Shown here one piece after another: positions 26,721 through 35,999 of a DNA stretch of 43,969 nucleotides; position 1 is the first letter of the stretch, and every line of letters begins with the position of its first letter. Location: positions 23,073 to 67,041 of the forward strand of contig JAAVCH010000027.1 of assembly GCA_014802425.1 (NCBI GenBank), written 5' to 3'. The notes beneath the pieces are model-generated. The model ran no database searches and was not told the origin of the DNA. It saw only the letters and a list, made by a program, of their open reading frames with translations. This DNA comes from Bacteroides sp. (GTDB taxonomy: Bacteria; Bacteroidota; Bacteroidia; Bacteroidales; Muribaculaceae). The position numbers and the translations under genes were made by a program.

Positions 26721-26858
26721 GGGAAATTTATATGAAAATCAGCTGTACAGACCCGATGTCGATACGATTTCTATATGTCAGGCGCCCGATATGCGGCGGA
26801 AAACGTGTAATTTCGCGGCGGAAAATTTTTATCAGGTTCAACTATAAACTTACATCGC

Positions 26859-28163
26859 ATGACGCCCCTGAAGAAAATCGCGAAGCGTGCGCTCGTCGTA
26901 TGCATGCTTGCGGCCGCAGTCGCTGCCGGATCGGCAAAGGAAGTGACCATAGGCAAACTCAAGTACAAGGTCAACACCACCGACAAGATCGCCAAGTGTA
27001 CGGGACTTGCCGAGGAAGCCACCAAGAACTACAACCTCACAATTCCGTCGACGGTGACCTACAATGGAGTGACCCTGAAGGTGACCACCGTCGAGAAGGA
27101 GGCTTTCTGGTTTGACAGCTATCTGAAGAAGGTGACGCTCTCCGATAATACGGAGACAATCGGCACCCGCGCCTTCGCTTCCTGCGACAAGCTCAGCATC
27201 GTCTCGCTCGGTAAGAAGCTGAAGATAATCGGCGCGGAGGCCTTCGACCACTGCGGCAATACGGGTACGTTCACTTCGGTGAAGCTCCCCTCCACCGTCG
27301 AGATAATACGCACCCATGCCTTCAGGGACTGCCGCTCACTGGTGAGCGTGGAGATGGGCGACAAGGTGGAGGAAATCGGCGATGACGCCTTCTGGAACTG
27401 CGAGGCATTGAAGTCGATCGTGATTCCGGGCTCGGTGAAAACGGTGGGGGAGATGGCCTTCGCCAGCTGCGACGAACTGTACGAGGTCACGTTCAAGGAA
27501 GGTAACGCCGGGACGGTGATCGGTGAAAAGTGCTTCGACAACCTCAAGAAACTTAAGCTCGTGAATTTCTACGGCCCCGGCGTGGTGGAAATCAAGGACT
27601 CTGCGTTCATAGGATGCTCGATAGAGTGGCTCTCGCTCCCGGCCTCGGTGAAGAAGATCGGCGGGGGCGCCTTCTGTGGCAACAACCTCACGCTGCTGCT
27701 CCTGAACGAGGGGCTTGAAGTGATTGAAGAACTGGCCTTCGAGGGGCAGTACGGCGACGGCCTCCGGACACTCACCATCCCTTCTACGGTCACCACAATC
27801 GGGCAGCAGGCGTTCTACGGCATAGGGGAGCCGTCGGAAGTGCGCTGCGACGCCGTAGTGCCGCCGGTATGCGGTGCGGACGTATTCAGCTATAATGTGG
27901 TGAACTATTCCGATCTGATCGTGCCCTCCGGCACCGAACAGCGCTACCGCGGAGCCGCCGTATGGGAGGATTTCCAGTACATCAATCACAATCACCTCTC
28001 ATCCTCCGTCGGTCAGCTTCCCGCTGAGGGCGCCACACCCGATGCCGACGGCGACCTGTGGTTCGACCTCTCGGGCAGTCCGGTAGAAAGCGGAGCCCTC
28101 ATCCCGGGCATCTACATCGTGCGCCATGCCGACGGGAGCGCCGAAAAACGCGCCGTGCGCTGA
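26859..28163 (+). CDS. BspA-like leucine-rich repeat surface protein
   Basis: The 434-residue protein has a signal peptide (about 1-26, ALVVCMLAAAVAAGSA). A series of LRR_5 (BspA/TpLRR) repeats runs from about 45 to 340; each has the pattern IGxxAFxxCxxLxxVxL, for example IGTRAFASCDKLSIVSL and IGDDAFWNCEALKSIVI. Next comes the family-typical region with VPSGTEQRYRGAAVWEDF. The C-terminal ~35 residues (WFDLSGSPV..PGIYIVRHADG..KRAVR) resemble sorting tails of surface proteins in Bacteroidetes. BspA proteins bind host matrix or other bacteria, but the ligand here is unknown. It is divergent from the TPR-HTH regulator, and its stop lies only 7 nt from the stop of convergent menE. Confidence 0.85.
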   Translation: MTPLKKIAKRALVVCMLAAAVAAGSAKEVTIGKLKYKVNTTDKIAKCTGLAEEATKNYNLTIPSTVTYNGVTLKVTTVEKEAFWFDSYLKKVTLSDNTETIGTRAFASCDKLSIVSLGKKLKIIGAEAFDHCGNTGTFTSVKLPSTVEIIRTHAFRDCRSLVSVEMGDKVEEIGDDAFWNCEALKSIVIPGSVKTVGEMAFASCDELYEVTFKEGNAGTVIGEKCFDNLKKLKLVNFYGPGVVEIKDSAFIGCSIEWLSLPASVKKIGGGAFCGNNLTLLLLNEGLEVIEELAFEGQYGDGLRTLTIPSTVTTIGQQAFYGIGEPSEVRCDAVVPPVCGADVFSYNVVNYSDLIVPSGTEQRYRGAAVWEDFQYINHNHLSSSVGQLPAEGATPDADGDLWFDLSGSPVESGALIPGIYIVRHADGSAEKRAVR

Positions 28164-28170
28164 GCCGGAG

Positions 28171-29199
28171 TCATCCCTTGCGGCGCAGCTTGCCGTTGGG
28201 GGTACGGGGCAGCGAGTCGACCACGCGGATGGCTTTAGGGAGCTCGTGGCGGGGGATGACCCCGCCCGGGAGGGAGCGCAGTCGGTCAAGAAGAGCGGAG
28301 GGGGAGGGGGAATCGGAGGGAGAGAGGCGCTCCACGAGGAGTTCGGCACGGGTGCCCCATTTCGGGTCGGGGACGCCGGTGAGCATGTACTCCCGCCCCT
28401 CCATATAGGGAGAGAGTCGCTTCTCCACCATCTCCGGATGAATCTTCTTGCCGCCGGATATTATCACGTTGTCGGCCCGGCCGAGAATGCTGAAACTTCC
28501 GTCGGGAGCCAGCTCGGCGATATCATTGGTAGACAGGGGCGTGCTGAAAAGCGGATTATCTTCCTCGCCGGAAGGACCCTCGGGGCGGTATCCCTGGTCG
28601 ATCACCAGGCATCCCGACTCACTGGCGCCGACCTTTACGCCGGGCAGCGGACGGAACCCCTCTTCCGCTACGCCGATACGGCGCACTGCGATGTGGGAGG
28701 CAGTCTCCGTCATGCCGTATGATTCCCAGGCCTCCAGCCCGAGTGCGGATATACGGCGGCGGAGTCCGGTTGGGAGCGGCGCGCCACCGACCAGATACCG
28801 CGGCTCGGCCCAGCGCGGATGCCTTCCGCTCTCAATCCCCTCCACCACGGCCAGCATCTGCGAGGGCACCACCGACACCAGCGAAGGCATCCGGCCCGAT
28901 GCGTCGGCAGGCACCAGCGGATGGTTTGACGGCTCCTCCCAGGAAAACTCCGCTCCGCATATGAGGGCCCTTACCGCCATCATTTTTCCTCCGATGAAAT
29001 CGGGGGATATGCAGGAATGCAGGCGGGTGGAAGGGCCGAGGCAGAAGAAGCTGATGGTGCGCAGCGCGCTCAACCGCATCAGTGCCTTGGGCAGGCGTAT
29101 GGACTTGGGGGTGCCGGTGCTTCCCGATGTCGTCACGGCGCAGAAGCCGGACTCCGACTCCCATTCCTCTATGAATTCTTTGTAAGTCACGTCAAACAC
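28171..29199 (-). CDS. menE: o-Succinylbenzoate-CoA ligase
   Basis: Activates o-succinylbenzoate to its CoA ester in menaquinone synthesis (ANL superfamily). At 342 residues it is short for MenE (usually ~450); the Bacteroidales version lacks part of the N-terminal domain. The P-loop is TTSGSTGTPKS (about 23-33), the A5 motif ESYGMTETAS, the A7 region SILGRADNVIISGGKKIHPE, and the C-terminal catalytic Lys is in PRTPNGKLRRKG. The start codon is GTG (29199); no ATG is near. It is separated from menC by 63 nt that hold a strong hairpin. It is the last gene of the men cluster. Confidence 0.9.
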   Translation of the reverse strand: MFDVTYKEFIEEWESESGFCAVTTSGSTGTPKSIRLPKALMRLSALRTISFFCLGPSTRLHSCISPDFIGGKMMAVRALICGAEFSWEEPSNHPLVPADASGRMPSLVSVVPSQMLAVVEGIESGRHPRWAEPRYLVGGAPLPTGLRRRISALGLEAWESYGMTETASHIAVRRIGVAEEGFRPLPGVKVGASESGCLVIDQGYRPEGPSGEEDNPLFSTPLSTNDIAELAPDGSFSILGRADNVIISGGKKIHPEMVEKRLSPYMEGREYMLTGVPDPKWGTRAELLVERLSPSDSPSPSALLDRLRSLPGGVIPRHELPKAIRVVDSLPRTPNGKLRRKG

Positions 29200-29217
29200 A
29201 GGGTATTTAAGGTTGAA

Positions 29218-29250
29218 TCCCCCCTCTCGCCGTGCCGGCGGGAGGGGGGA
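29218..29250 (-). other. GC-rich hairpin between menC and menE
   Basis: A 15-bp stem with one wobble (29218-29232 with 29236-29250) and a 3-nt loop. On the minus strand it is followed by TTCAACCTTAAAT, not a real U-run. It may partly terminate transcription or stabilise the upstream mRNA and so lower menE expression. Confidence 0.55.
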
Positions 29251-29262
29251 ATGCCGTTGTTG

Positions 29263-30354
29263 TCATGATTTCCAGTCAAGTGCTTCAAACTGCGCGTCAT
29301 CAATCCTTTTCGCCGGATTGAAGCGCAGCGACTCTCCGTCGACACTTACAGGAAGCTGGAAATTATTGGTGTAGAGCCCCCCTGTGCCGAGTCCCTGCGG
29401 CAGCCTGAAGGGATTGCAGGGTGCATCGGCGGGAAGCGAAGCTCCGAGCGACGCGGTCCATTGCGCTATGGCGTTGAGGCCGACGTTCGACTCCAGTGCG
29501 GAAGTGACCCACCATCCGGCCCCGCACTCTCCGGCGGCGGCAATCCATTCCTCCGCTCCCGAAAATCCTCCGCAAAGGGCCGGCTTAAGAATCACGTAGG
29601 CCGGGCGGATATAGTCGAGCAGCTGTCTTTTCAGTTCCCCTTCCGTGACGCCGATCAGCTCCTCGTCGAGAGCGACGGGGCAGGGGGAGACCTGGCACAG
29701 GAACTTCATCAGGTCGGGGTTGCCGGCCGGTATGGGCTGTTCGATGGAATGCACTCCCAGGTCGGCCAGACGGTGCAGCACGGGCAACGCCTGATCCATG
29801 GAGAGGCCTCCGTTGGCGTCGACGCGCACGGTGAGCTGTTCCGGCGGGTAGTCACGGCGTATTTCCTCGATCAGCTCCAGCTCCCGGCGGATGTCGAGGG
29901 CCCCGATCTTGAGCTTGACGCACTTGAATCCGGCGTCGACCTTCTCGCGCAGACGCCGGCGCATCTCCTCGATGTCGCCCATCCAGACGAGGCCGTTGAT
30001 GGTCAGTGCCCGCTCTCCGGCCGTAAACTCCGAAGGCCAGTAGAGGCGGCGGCCGCCGCCGGAAAAGTCGCGCAGGGCCTGCTCCAGGCCGAAGCGTATC
30101 GACGAATGGCGCGAAAGATCGGTCGGACGCCCTATGGCGATATTGGCAAGCAGTTCAATCAGTTTGTACTCGTAGCGGTCGTCGGCTTCCGGGGAAAGGC
30201 CCGGGAAGACGGCCGCCTCGCCGAGTCCGAACACCTCGGGATGGCGCTCGTCGTAGATCTTGAGGAGATACGTCGGTTTTTCGGTGAGCACACCGCGTGA
30301 AGTGCCGGCGGGATTGCGGAACTTCAGCATATAGGGGCATATGGCAAGACGCAT
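29263..30354 (-). CDS. menC: o-Succinylbenzoate synthase
   Basis: Enolase-superfamily enzyme that dehydrates SHCHC to o-succinylbenzoate. The 363 residues consist of an N-terminal capping domain (1-110) and a TIM barrel. Visible catalytic parts are KLKIG (the KxK motif, second Lys as base), Asp in RVDANGGLS, Glu in SIEQPI, Asp in ALDEELIG, and the later Lys in VILKPAL. These metal ligands D-E-D and two lysines are those of MenC, and the neighbouring menB/D/E genes exclude dipeptide epimerase. It starts 74 nt after menB. Confidence 0.92.
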   Translation of the reverse strand: MRLAICPYMLKFRNPAGTSRGVLTEKPTYLLKIYDERHPEVFGLGEAAVFPGLSPEADDRYEYKLIELLANIAIGRPTDLSRHSSIRFGLEQALRDFSGGGRRLYWPSEFTAGERALTINGLVWMGDIEEMRRRLREKVDAGFKCVKLKIGALDIRRELELIEEIRRDYPPEQLTVRVDANGGLSMDQALPVLHRLADLGVHSIEQPIPAGNPDLMKFLCQVSPCPVALDEELIGVTEGELKRQLLDYIRPAYVILKPALCGGFSGAEEWIAAAGECGAGWWVTSALESNVGLNAIAQWTASLGASLPADAPCNPFRLPQGLGTGGLYTNNFQLPVSVDGESLRFNPAKRIDDAQFEALDWKS

Positions 30355-30428
30355 GGCGGTCAGCTGTTAAGTCATCGGTTATAAACTCATGTAGTAGCGG
30401 TTCACCGGCCCTCGGGCCCGGGCGCGGC

Positions 30429-31271
30429 TCAGGGGAACATCGGATACTGTCCGAAATCGGGGTCGCGCTTCTCAAGGAAAGCGTTCTTCCCTTCCTGGGC
30501 CTCGTCCATTAGGTAATACATCAGGGTGGCGTCGCCGGCGAACTCCATGAGGCCGTGCTGGCCGTCGAGCTCGGCGTTGAGGGCGCGCTTCACCATGCGG
30601 ATGGCCAGCGGGGAACGCTTCATTATGTCGGCGCACCATTCCATCACCGTGTCCTGAAGGCGGTCGAAAGGCACCACGGCGTTGACCATGCCCATCTCCA
30701 GGGCCTCAGCGGCAGTGTACTGACGGCAGAGGAACCATATCTCGCGTGCCTTCTTCTGGCCCACGCAGCGGGCCAGATACGACGAGCCGAAGCCGGCGTC
30801 GAAACTGCCTACCTTCGGACCCGTCTGGCCGAAGCGGGCGTTGTCGGACGCTATCGAGAGGTCGCAGACCACGTTGAGTACGTTGCCGCCTCCTATGGAG
30901 TAGCCGTTGACCATGGCTATGACGGGCTTCGGGAGCGAGCGGATGGCTTTGTGGAGGTCGAGCACATTGAGGCGGGGGGTGCCGTCGGCGTCGATGTATC
31001 CGCCGTGTCCCTTGTAGTGCTGGTCCCCTCCGGAGCAGAAGGCCTTGTCGCCTACGCCGGTGAGCACCACCACACGGATCGAGTTGTCCTCGCGGCAGAT
31101 GCGCATGGCGTCGAGCATCTCGGCGTTGGTCTGCGGACGGAACGCATTGTAGACCCTCGGGCGGTTGATGGCGATGCGCGCCACTCCGTCCTTCTTTTCA
31201 AACAGTATGTCTTCGTATTCCTTTATAGTGCTCCAGCCCTGGCGGGGAGGAAAAATGTCGATGGGTTCCAT
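30429..31271 (-). CDS. menB: 1,4-Dihydroxy-2-naphthoyl-CoA synthase
   Basis: Crotonase-family enzyme that closes the second ring of the menaquinone head group from o-succinylbenzoyl-CoA. At 280 residues it has a normal length. The oxyanion-hole regions are [15 protein letters not shown] and [16 protein letters not shown]. The MenB-specific block is [25 protein letters not shown] split around Asp and Tyr. The C-terminus [15 protein letters not shown] is the signature MenB end. It lies 9 nt after menD, so the two are translationally close. Confidence 0.96.
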   Translation of the reverse strand: MEPIDIFPPRQGWSTIKEYEDILFEKKDGVARIAINRPRVYNAFRPQTNAEMLDAMRICREDNSIRVVVLTGVGDKAFCSGGDQHYKGHGGYIDADGTPRLNVLDLHKAIRSLPKPVIAMVNGYSIGGGNVLNVVCDLSIASDNARFGQTGPKVGSFDAGFGSSYLARCVGQKKAREIWFLCRQYTAAEALEMGMVNAVVPFDRLQDTVMEWCADIMKRSPLAIRMVKRALNAELDGQHGLMEFAGDATLMYYLMDEAQEGKNAFLEKRDPDFGQYPMFP

Positions 31272-31280
31272 ATGTATGTC

Positions 31281-33110
31281 TTAATTTCCGGTGTTTGATT
31301 TATAATTTCTCCCGGCGGCCGCCTGGCGGCGCGAGAGTATACGTTTCAGTTCGGCGGCGCTCTCCTCGGGGGGAGTGACCACTTCCAGCAGTACCGGCCC
31401 CGGCATGAGGCGGAGCCGGCGGAGGGAGTCGTGCAGTGACTCCGAGCTGTCGGCGCGCAGGTAGCGGCATCCGCAGGCGGCGGCCATCCCCCTGAAGTCC
31501 ATCCCGGGGTCGGCGCACAGCATCTCCTCGCGGCAGTCGAACCGCGAAGTGGCGTTGATGAAGCGGAAGATGTTGCCTCCCGAGTTGTTGACCACGATTA
31601 TCTTGAGCGGCACGTGAAGCCGGCCGGCTGTCTGAAGTGCTCCGGCATCATAGGCCAGCGACATGTCACCCGTCACGAGCAGTGTCTCTCCCGGATATGC
31701 CAGCGCGGCGCCTACGGCTGTCGTCGTCGAGCCGTCGATGCCGGATACTCCCCGGTTGCAGTACTCGGCATGGGGAATACGGCGCGGGAGCAGCTGGGCG
31801 TAGCGTATGGAGGTGCCGTTGGAAACCTGAAGGTTCCATCCCGAGGGGATGGCCTTGAAAATGGCGTCGTAGGCCGTGAGGTCGCACCATCCGGCTGCTG
31901 CCGCGATACCTTCCACGCGGGCCTGCCCCTCACGCTTGATGGCGTCCCAGGCGCAGGAATAGCCGTCGGCGTCACATCCCTCCGTACCTTTGCGGGCCAT
32001 ACGGGCCATGGCGGCTGAAAGCGCGGAGACAAACCGTCCGGGATCAGCTTCGATCCTGAGCGTAAGGGCCTGGAAGCAATCGGCCGTGTTGGGGGCCGGT
32101 CCGACGGCCCAATGCTCCATGCGGGGGTTGCGCGCGGCACACTCGCGGAGCCATTCCTTGAGCAGTCCGGCCACCGGGGCTCCGCCGGCCGAGATGATCA
32201 GGTCCGGGGCAAGCGCGGCGCGCTCTTCGGGGGAGAGGAGCACTATGGCCGAGTCCACGGCATAGTCCTCGGCGGGAAGATGGAGGTTGGAGACGGTCTC
32301 CGCCATTACCGCCACATTGGAATGGGCGCGCAGACGGGTCACCCCTTTCTGGAGCGCGGCGTCGGGCAGCGACATGGCGGCTATGAAGAGCACCCGTTTT
32401 CCGACTGCCCTCCCGGCCAGCATGCTCATGGTGGCTTTGTCAGGCAGGGAGTCGGACGCTATGCGGCGTATGGTGCGCACCTGCAGGGGAGCATAGGGCA
32501 TGACTTCCTTCAGGGGAGGAGAGATGCGGACGTTGATGTGGACGGGCCCCATACGGTCCTTCATGGCGGTGAGCATGGCGTCGTTGACCGTGCGCATTTC
32601 ATACCATCCTACGGGGGAGCCTTCCGTGCGGTCGGAGATATCGTAGGAGCCCTTGACGATATTCGCCAGGGCGCCGGGCTGACGGATGGTCTGGGAGTCA
32701 TCCTGGTCGATCCATTCGCGCGGCCTGTCGGCCGTGACCACGATCAGCGGCAGCCCCTGATAATAGGCTTCGGCCACGGCGGGGGCATAGTTGAGCATGG
32801 CCGTGCCTGAAGTGCAGACCAGGGCCACGGGGCGGCGCGACACCTGGGCGATGCCGAGGGCCACGAAGGCCGCCGCGCGCTCGTCGATCACGACATAGGC
32901 CTTCAATGCCCGGCGGGCGGCCACCCCCGCGAGCAGGGGAGCGTTGCGCGAGCCGGGTGAGCACACCACATCGCTCACGCCGTGGGCGGCCATCACGTCT
33001 AGCAGTATCCTGACGGTCAGCTTGGCCGAGTCCTGCGGAGCAGCCTCGTGTATGGCGGCCTCCTGTGCGGCCGGCTCCTGCGGATGTCCGTCTTTAGTCG
33101 TCTCTCCCAT
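31281..33110 (-). CDS. menD: SEPHCHC synthase (MenD)
   Basis: Thiamine-diphosphate enzyme joining 2-oxoglutarate and isochorismate. The 609 residues are slightly above the usual ~560 because of an Ala/Glu-rich N-terminus (about 1-25). The PYR domain holds VVCSPGSRNAPLL and DERAAAFVALGIAQ with the Glu that activates the cofactor. The PP domain holds GDMSLAYDAGALQTA and VVNNSGGNIF. This second motif (GD..N) binds diphosphate and magnesium. It begins 25 nt after fmt. The isochorismate synthase gene menF and a menH gene are not next to it. Confidence 0.94.
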   Translation of the reverse strand: MGETTKDGHPQEPAAQEAAIHEAAPQDSAKLTVRILLDVMAAHGVSDVVCSPGSRNAPLLAGVAARRALKAYVVIDERAAAFVALGIAQVSRRPVALVCTSGTAMLNYAPAVAEAYYQGLPLIVVTADRPREWIDQDDSQTIRQPGALANIVKGSYDISDRTEGSPVGWYEMRTVNDAMLTAMKDRMGPVHINVRISPPLKEVMPYAPLQVRTIRRIASDSLPDKATMSMLAGRAVGKRVLFIAAMSLPDAALQKGVTRLRAHSNVAVMAETVSNLHLPAEDYAVDSAIVLLSPEERAALAPDLIISAGGAPVAGLLKEWLRECAARNPRMEHWAVGPAPNTADCFQALTLRIEADPGRFVSALSAAMARMARKGTEGCDADGYSCAWDAIKREGQARVEGIAAAAGWCDLTAYDAIFKAIPSGWNLQVSNGTSIRYAQLLPRRIPHAEYCNRGVSGIDGSTTTAVGAALAYPGETLLVTGDMSLAYDAGALQTAGRLHVPLKIIVVNNSGGNIFRFINATSRFDCREEMLCADPGMDFRGMAAACGCRYLRADSSESLHDSLRRLRLMPGPVLLEVVTPPEESAAELKRILSRRQAAAGRNYKSNTGN

Positions 33111-33134
33111 ATGTGCTGTGATGATGTGGTGGAT

Positions 33135-34085
33135 TTACTGGAATTTAGCGGGATGATAGCCGAGTATGAACGCATCGGCCGGCATGGCCTTCTTTCCTGC
33201 GGGCTGGAGACGGAGTATCTCCACGGGGGCGGTTGAGGTGCCGGCGAAAAGACGCTTTCCCATTACGGCGGCTTCTCCGGGGGCCAGACTGAGGCCGTCG
33301 GGGATGTCGTGGCGCGAGGTGGCGAAAATCTTGATGTCGGAGGGTTTTCCCGTCGCCTCCACCATCTTCGTCCATGCCGCGGGGTACGGAGCCAGACCCC
33401 GTACGAAATTGTGCAGTCGCTCGGCCGGGAGGGTCCAGTCGATGCGGCAGGTGTCCTTGAATATCTTGGGAGCGGGGATGAAATCCCCTTCCGGCTGGGG
33501 CTCGGTGGTGAGGGTGCCGTCGATGATGGCCCTGACGGTGTCCACCACCGCTTCGGCGCCGAGCTCCATCAGGCGGTCATGTATGGTGCCGGCGTTGTCG
33601 TCCTCGCCGATGGGGATTGCCCGGCGTGTGATTATGTCGCCGGTGTCGATCTCATGTCTCAGGAAGAAGGTGGTGATGCCGGTCTCGGTCTCGCCGTTGA
33701 TTACGGCGTGGTTGATCGGGGCGGCGCCACGGTACTTCGGAAGCAGCGAGGCGTGGAGGTTGAATGTGCCGAGGCGCGGCATGCCCCACACCACTTCGGG
33801 GAGCATCCTGAAGGCGATGACGATGAAGAGGTCGGCGTCGATGGCGCGCAGCGCGTCGACAAACTCCGGAGCCTTAAGCCGCTCGGGCTGGAGGAGGGGG
33901 ATGTCGTGTTCGAGGGCGTACTTCTTCACGTCGCTCATCTGGATCTTCTTGCCGCGTCCGGCGGGCTTGTCGGGCATGGTGACGGCGGCGGCCACATTGA
34001 AGCCCCCCTTCACCAGCGCGTCGAGGCTCGCCACGGCGAAGTCGGGCGTGCCGAAAAATACTATCTTAAGGTCTTTCTCAGTCAT
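33135..34085 (-). CDS. fmt: Methionyl-tRNA formyltransferase
   Basis: Formylates initiator Met-tRNA with 10-formyltetrahydrofolate. The 316-residue product begins MTEKDLKIVFFGTPDFAV at 34085; an in-frame ATG at 34142 lies inside clc and is rejected. Catalytic and folate motifs are NLHASLLPKYRGAAPINHAVING, with the family His and the following Asp in HEIDTGDII. The C-terminal tRNA-binding domain has FVRGLAPYPAAW. The start overlaps the clc stop by 8 nt (ATGACTGA), which suggests translational coupling. Usually fmt sits with def or rsmB; here it sits in front of men genes. Confidence 0.95.
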   Translation of the reverse strand: MTEKDLKIVFFGTPDFAVASLDALVKGGFNVAAAVTMPDKPAGRGKKIQMSDVKKYALEHDIPLLQPERLKAPEFVDALRAIDADLFIVIAFRMLPEVVWGMPRLGTFNLHASLLPKYRGAAPINHAVINGETETGITTFFLRHEIDTGDIITRRAIPIGEDDNAGTIHDRLMELGAEAVVDTVRAIIDGTLTTEPQPEGDFIPAPKIFKDTCRIDWTLPAERLHNFVRGLAPYPAAWTKMVEATGKPSDIKIFATSRHDIPDGLSLAPGEAAVMGKRLFAGTSTAPVEILRLQPAGKKAMPADAFILGYHPAKFQ

Positions 34086-35835
34086 CGGAGTAATGCCGCA
34101 GCACGCGGCGGTAGGAATTGAATATCTTGGATTTGGATACAAGGCCGACGTATTTGCCGTCGCTCACCACGGGAAGGTTCCAGGCGTTGGTCTTGTCGAA
34201 TGTGTTCATCACGTTTTCCATTGAGTCGGTCACCTCGATGCGGGCCGGGGGCATCATCATGAAGCGCGACACGGTCATTTTCCGGTAGAGGTCGGGGCGG
34301 AACATGATGTTGCGTATGTCGTCGAGCAACACCATCCCCACGAGGGTTCCCTGGGCGTCGGTCACCGGGAAGATATTGCGGTGCGACTGCGAGATTACGT
34401 CCACCATCTCCTTGAGGGTCATCTCCGGATGCACCACATGGCAGTCGCGCTCGATGAGGCTGTCGATCTTCAGCAGCGTCAGCACCGCCTGATCCTTCTC
34501 GTTGGTCATGAGCTCCCCCTTCTGGGCAAGGCGCATGGAGTAGATGCTGTAAGGCTCGAAAATCTTGATGGTCATGTAGGAAAGGGCCGACACTATCAGC
34601 AACGGGAGGAAGAGCTCGTAGCCGCCGGTCATCTCGGCCGTAAGGAAGATGGCCATCAGCGGGGCGTGCATGACTCCGGCCATCACTCCGGCCATTCCCA
34701 TCAGGGCGAAGTTCTTGTTGCTGATGTGGATGCCGATGTCGAGGTTGTTGAGGATGAAGGCGAATGCGAATCCCGCCATGGCTCCCACGAAAAGCGACGG
34801 AGCGAATGTGCCGCCGACCCCTCCGGCGCCGTTGGTGGCCGATGTGGCGAAGACCTTCATCAGCACTATGAGGGCTATGTAGAGGGCTATGAACCATACG
34901 GAGTCACGGTCGATGTAGAAGAGGGAGCCGTCGACGATCGAGCCTACGTTGCCTTCGAGCAGATTGTTGATCGCGCCGTAGCCCTCGCCGTAGAGCGGGG
35001 GAAAGAGGAAGATGAGCGAGGCGAGTATGGCTCCGCCGGTTATGATCTTGAGCCATGTCTGCTTTATCTTGCGGAACAGCCCCTCCATCCGCATCATCAT
35101 CCGGGTGAAATAGAGCGAGATGAAACCGGTGACGATACCCAGGAGTATCACGTAGGGAATCTTGCGCGTGTAGAAGGGCTCGCTCTGCGAGAAGAAGAAT
35201 TCGGCGTTGTAGCCTTCGGTGATGTAAGCCACGGTGGCGCCGGTGATGGAGGCTATGAGGAGGGGCATGACCGTGGCGCCGGTGAAATCGATCATCAGCA
35301 CCTCAAGGGTGAAAAGCATCCCGGCGATGGGGGCCCGGAATATGCCGGCTATGCCGGCGGCCGCGCCGCATCCCACGAGGAGCATCAGCAGCTTGGGGGA
35401 GAGGCGGAACGCCTGTCCGATGTTGGACCCGATGGCCGCGCCGGTGAACACGATCGGTCCCTCGGCACCGACCGAGCCACCGAATCCGATGGTGATCGAC
35501 GACGCCACCAGCGACGCGTACATGTTCTTTTTCTTGAGGCGCGACTTACGCTGGGATATGGCGTAGAGCACGCGGGTGACGCCATGCGAGATATTGTCCT
35601 TCACGACATACTTCACGAAAAGCGTCACGATCAGTATGCCCACCACCGGATAGATGAGATAGGTGAAGTTGGCCGTGGTGGCCGAGAGGTGGGCGTTAAG
35701 GAATCCGGAGATAAGATGGATCAGAGTCTTGAGGAGCTGCGCCGCGAGACCGCAGACGAGTCCCACGACGAGGGCGAGCACATAGATGAAACGCTCTTCG
35801 CGGATATGGCGCTCGCGCCATCTTACCACGCGCAT
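34078..35835 (-). CDS. ClC-family chloride channel/antiporter with CBS pair
   Basis: The 585-residue membrane protein has about ten to twelve hydrophobic segments from residue 20 to 430, then two CBS domains (about 455-510 and 530-575, with IERDCHVVHPEMTLKEMV and FPVTDAQGTLVGMVLLDDI). The gating glutamate is present in GSVGAEGPIVFTG. The second glutamate of exchanger-type ClCs is not: EcClC has FIIEE, this protein FTLEV, so a Val replaces the proton Glu, as in animal chloride channels. I chose the ATG at 35835 (MRVVRWRERHIREERF); the upstream open frame to 36156 runs into the glycosyltransferase gene and is composed of low-complexity sequence. Confidence 0.85.
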   Translation of the reverse strand: MRVVRWRERHIREERFIYVLALVVGLVCGLAAQLLKTLIHLISGFLNAHLSATTANFTYLIYPVVGILIVTLFVKYVVKDNISHGVTRVLYAISQRKSRLKKKNMYASLVASSITIGFGGSVGAEGPIVFTGAAIGSNIGQAFRLSPKLLMLLVGCGAAAGIAGIFRAPIAGMLFTLEVLMIDFTGATVMPLLIASITGATVAYITEGYNAEFFFSQSEPFYTRKIPYVILLGIVTGFISLYFTRMMMRMEGLFRKIKQTWLKIITGGAILASLIFLFPPLYGEGYGAINNLLEGNVGSIVDGSLFYIDRDSVWFIALYIALIVLMKVFATSATNGAGGVGGTFAPSLFVGAMAGFAFAFILNNLDIGIHISNKNFALMGMAGVMAGVMHAPLMAIFLTAEMTGGYELFLPLLIVSALSYMTIKIFEPYSIYSMRLAQKGELMTNEKDQAVLTLLKIDSLIERDCHVVHPEMTLKEMVDVISQSHRNIFPVTDAQGTLVGMVLLDDIRNIMFRPDLYRKMTVSRFMMMPPARIEVTDSMENVMNTFDKTNAWNLPVVSDGKYVGLVSKSKIFNSYRRVLRHYSDD

Positions 35836-35999
35836 CCATGCGTCGGTGAATCGGTTATGTGTCTCTTTGTATGCCAATGTCTTTGTCTTGATGATTCGGT
35901 TGATTCCGCCGCCGGGCCCGGCGGGAGCGTGAGGAGGAGCGGATGAGGAGAGAAGGGAGGAGGAGAGGAGAAGGTGGGTCTGAGGAGGAGGGAAGGAGG
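35836..35999. other. Purine-rich tract and palindrome before clc
   Basis: Between clc and the wcaJ-like stop. It holds a perfect 16-bp palindrome CCGCCGGGCCCGGCGG (35909-35924) and then about 70 nt that are over 85% purine on the plus strand (35931-35999). No promoter consensus is visible. Confidence 0.6.

Noticed and set aside
34381..35946. 521-codon open frame on the plus strand
   Set aside because: It mirrors clc exactly. The His/Glu/Gly-rich product has no fold pattern, while the minus strand encodes a clear ClC protein.
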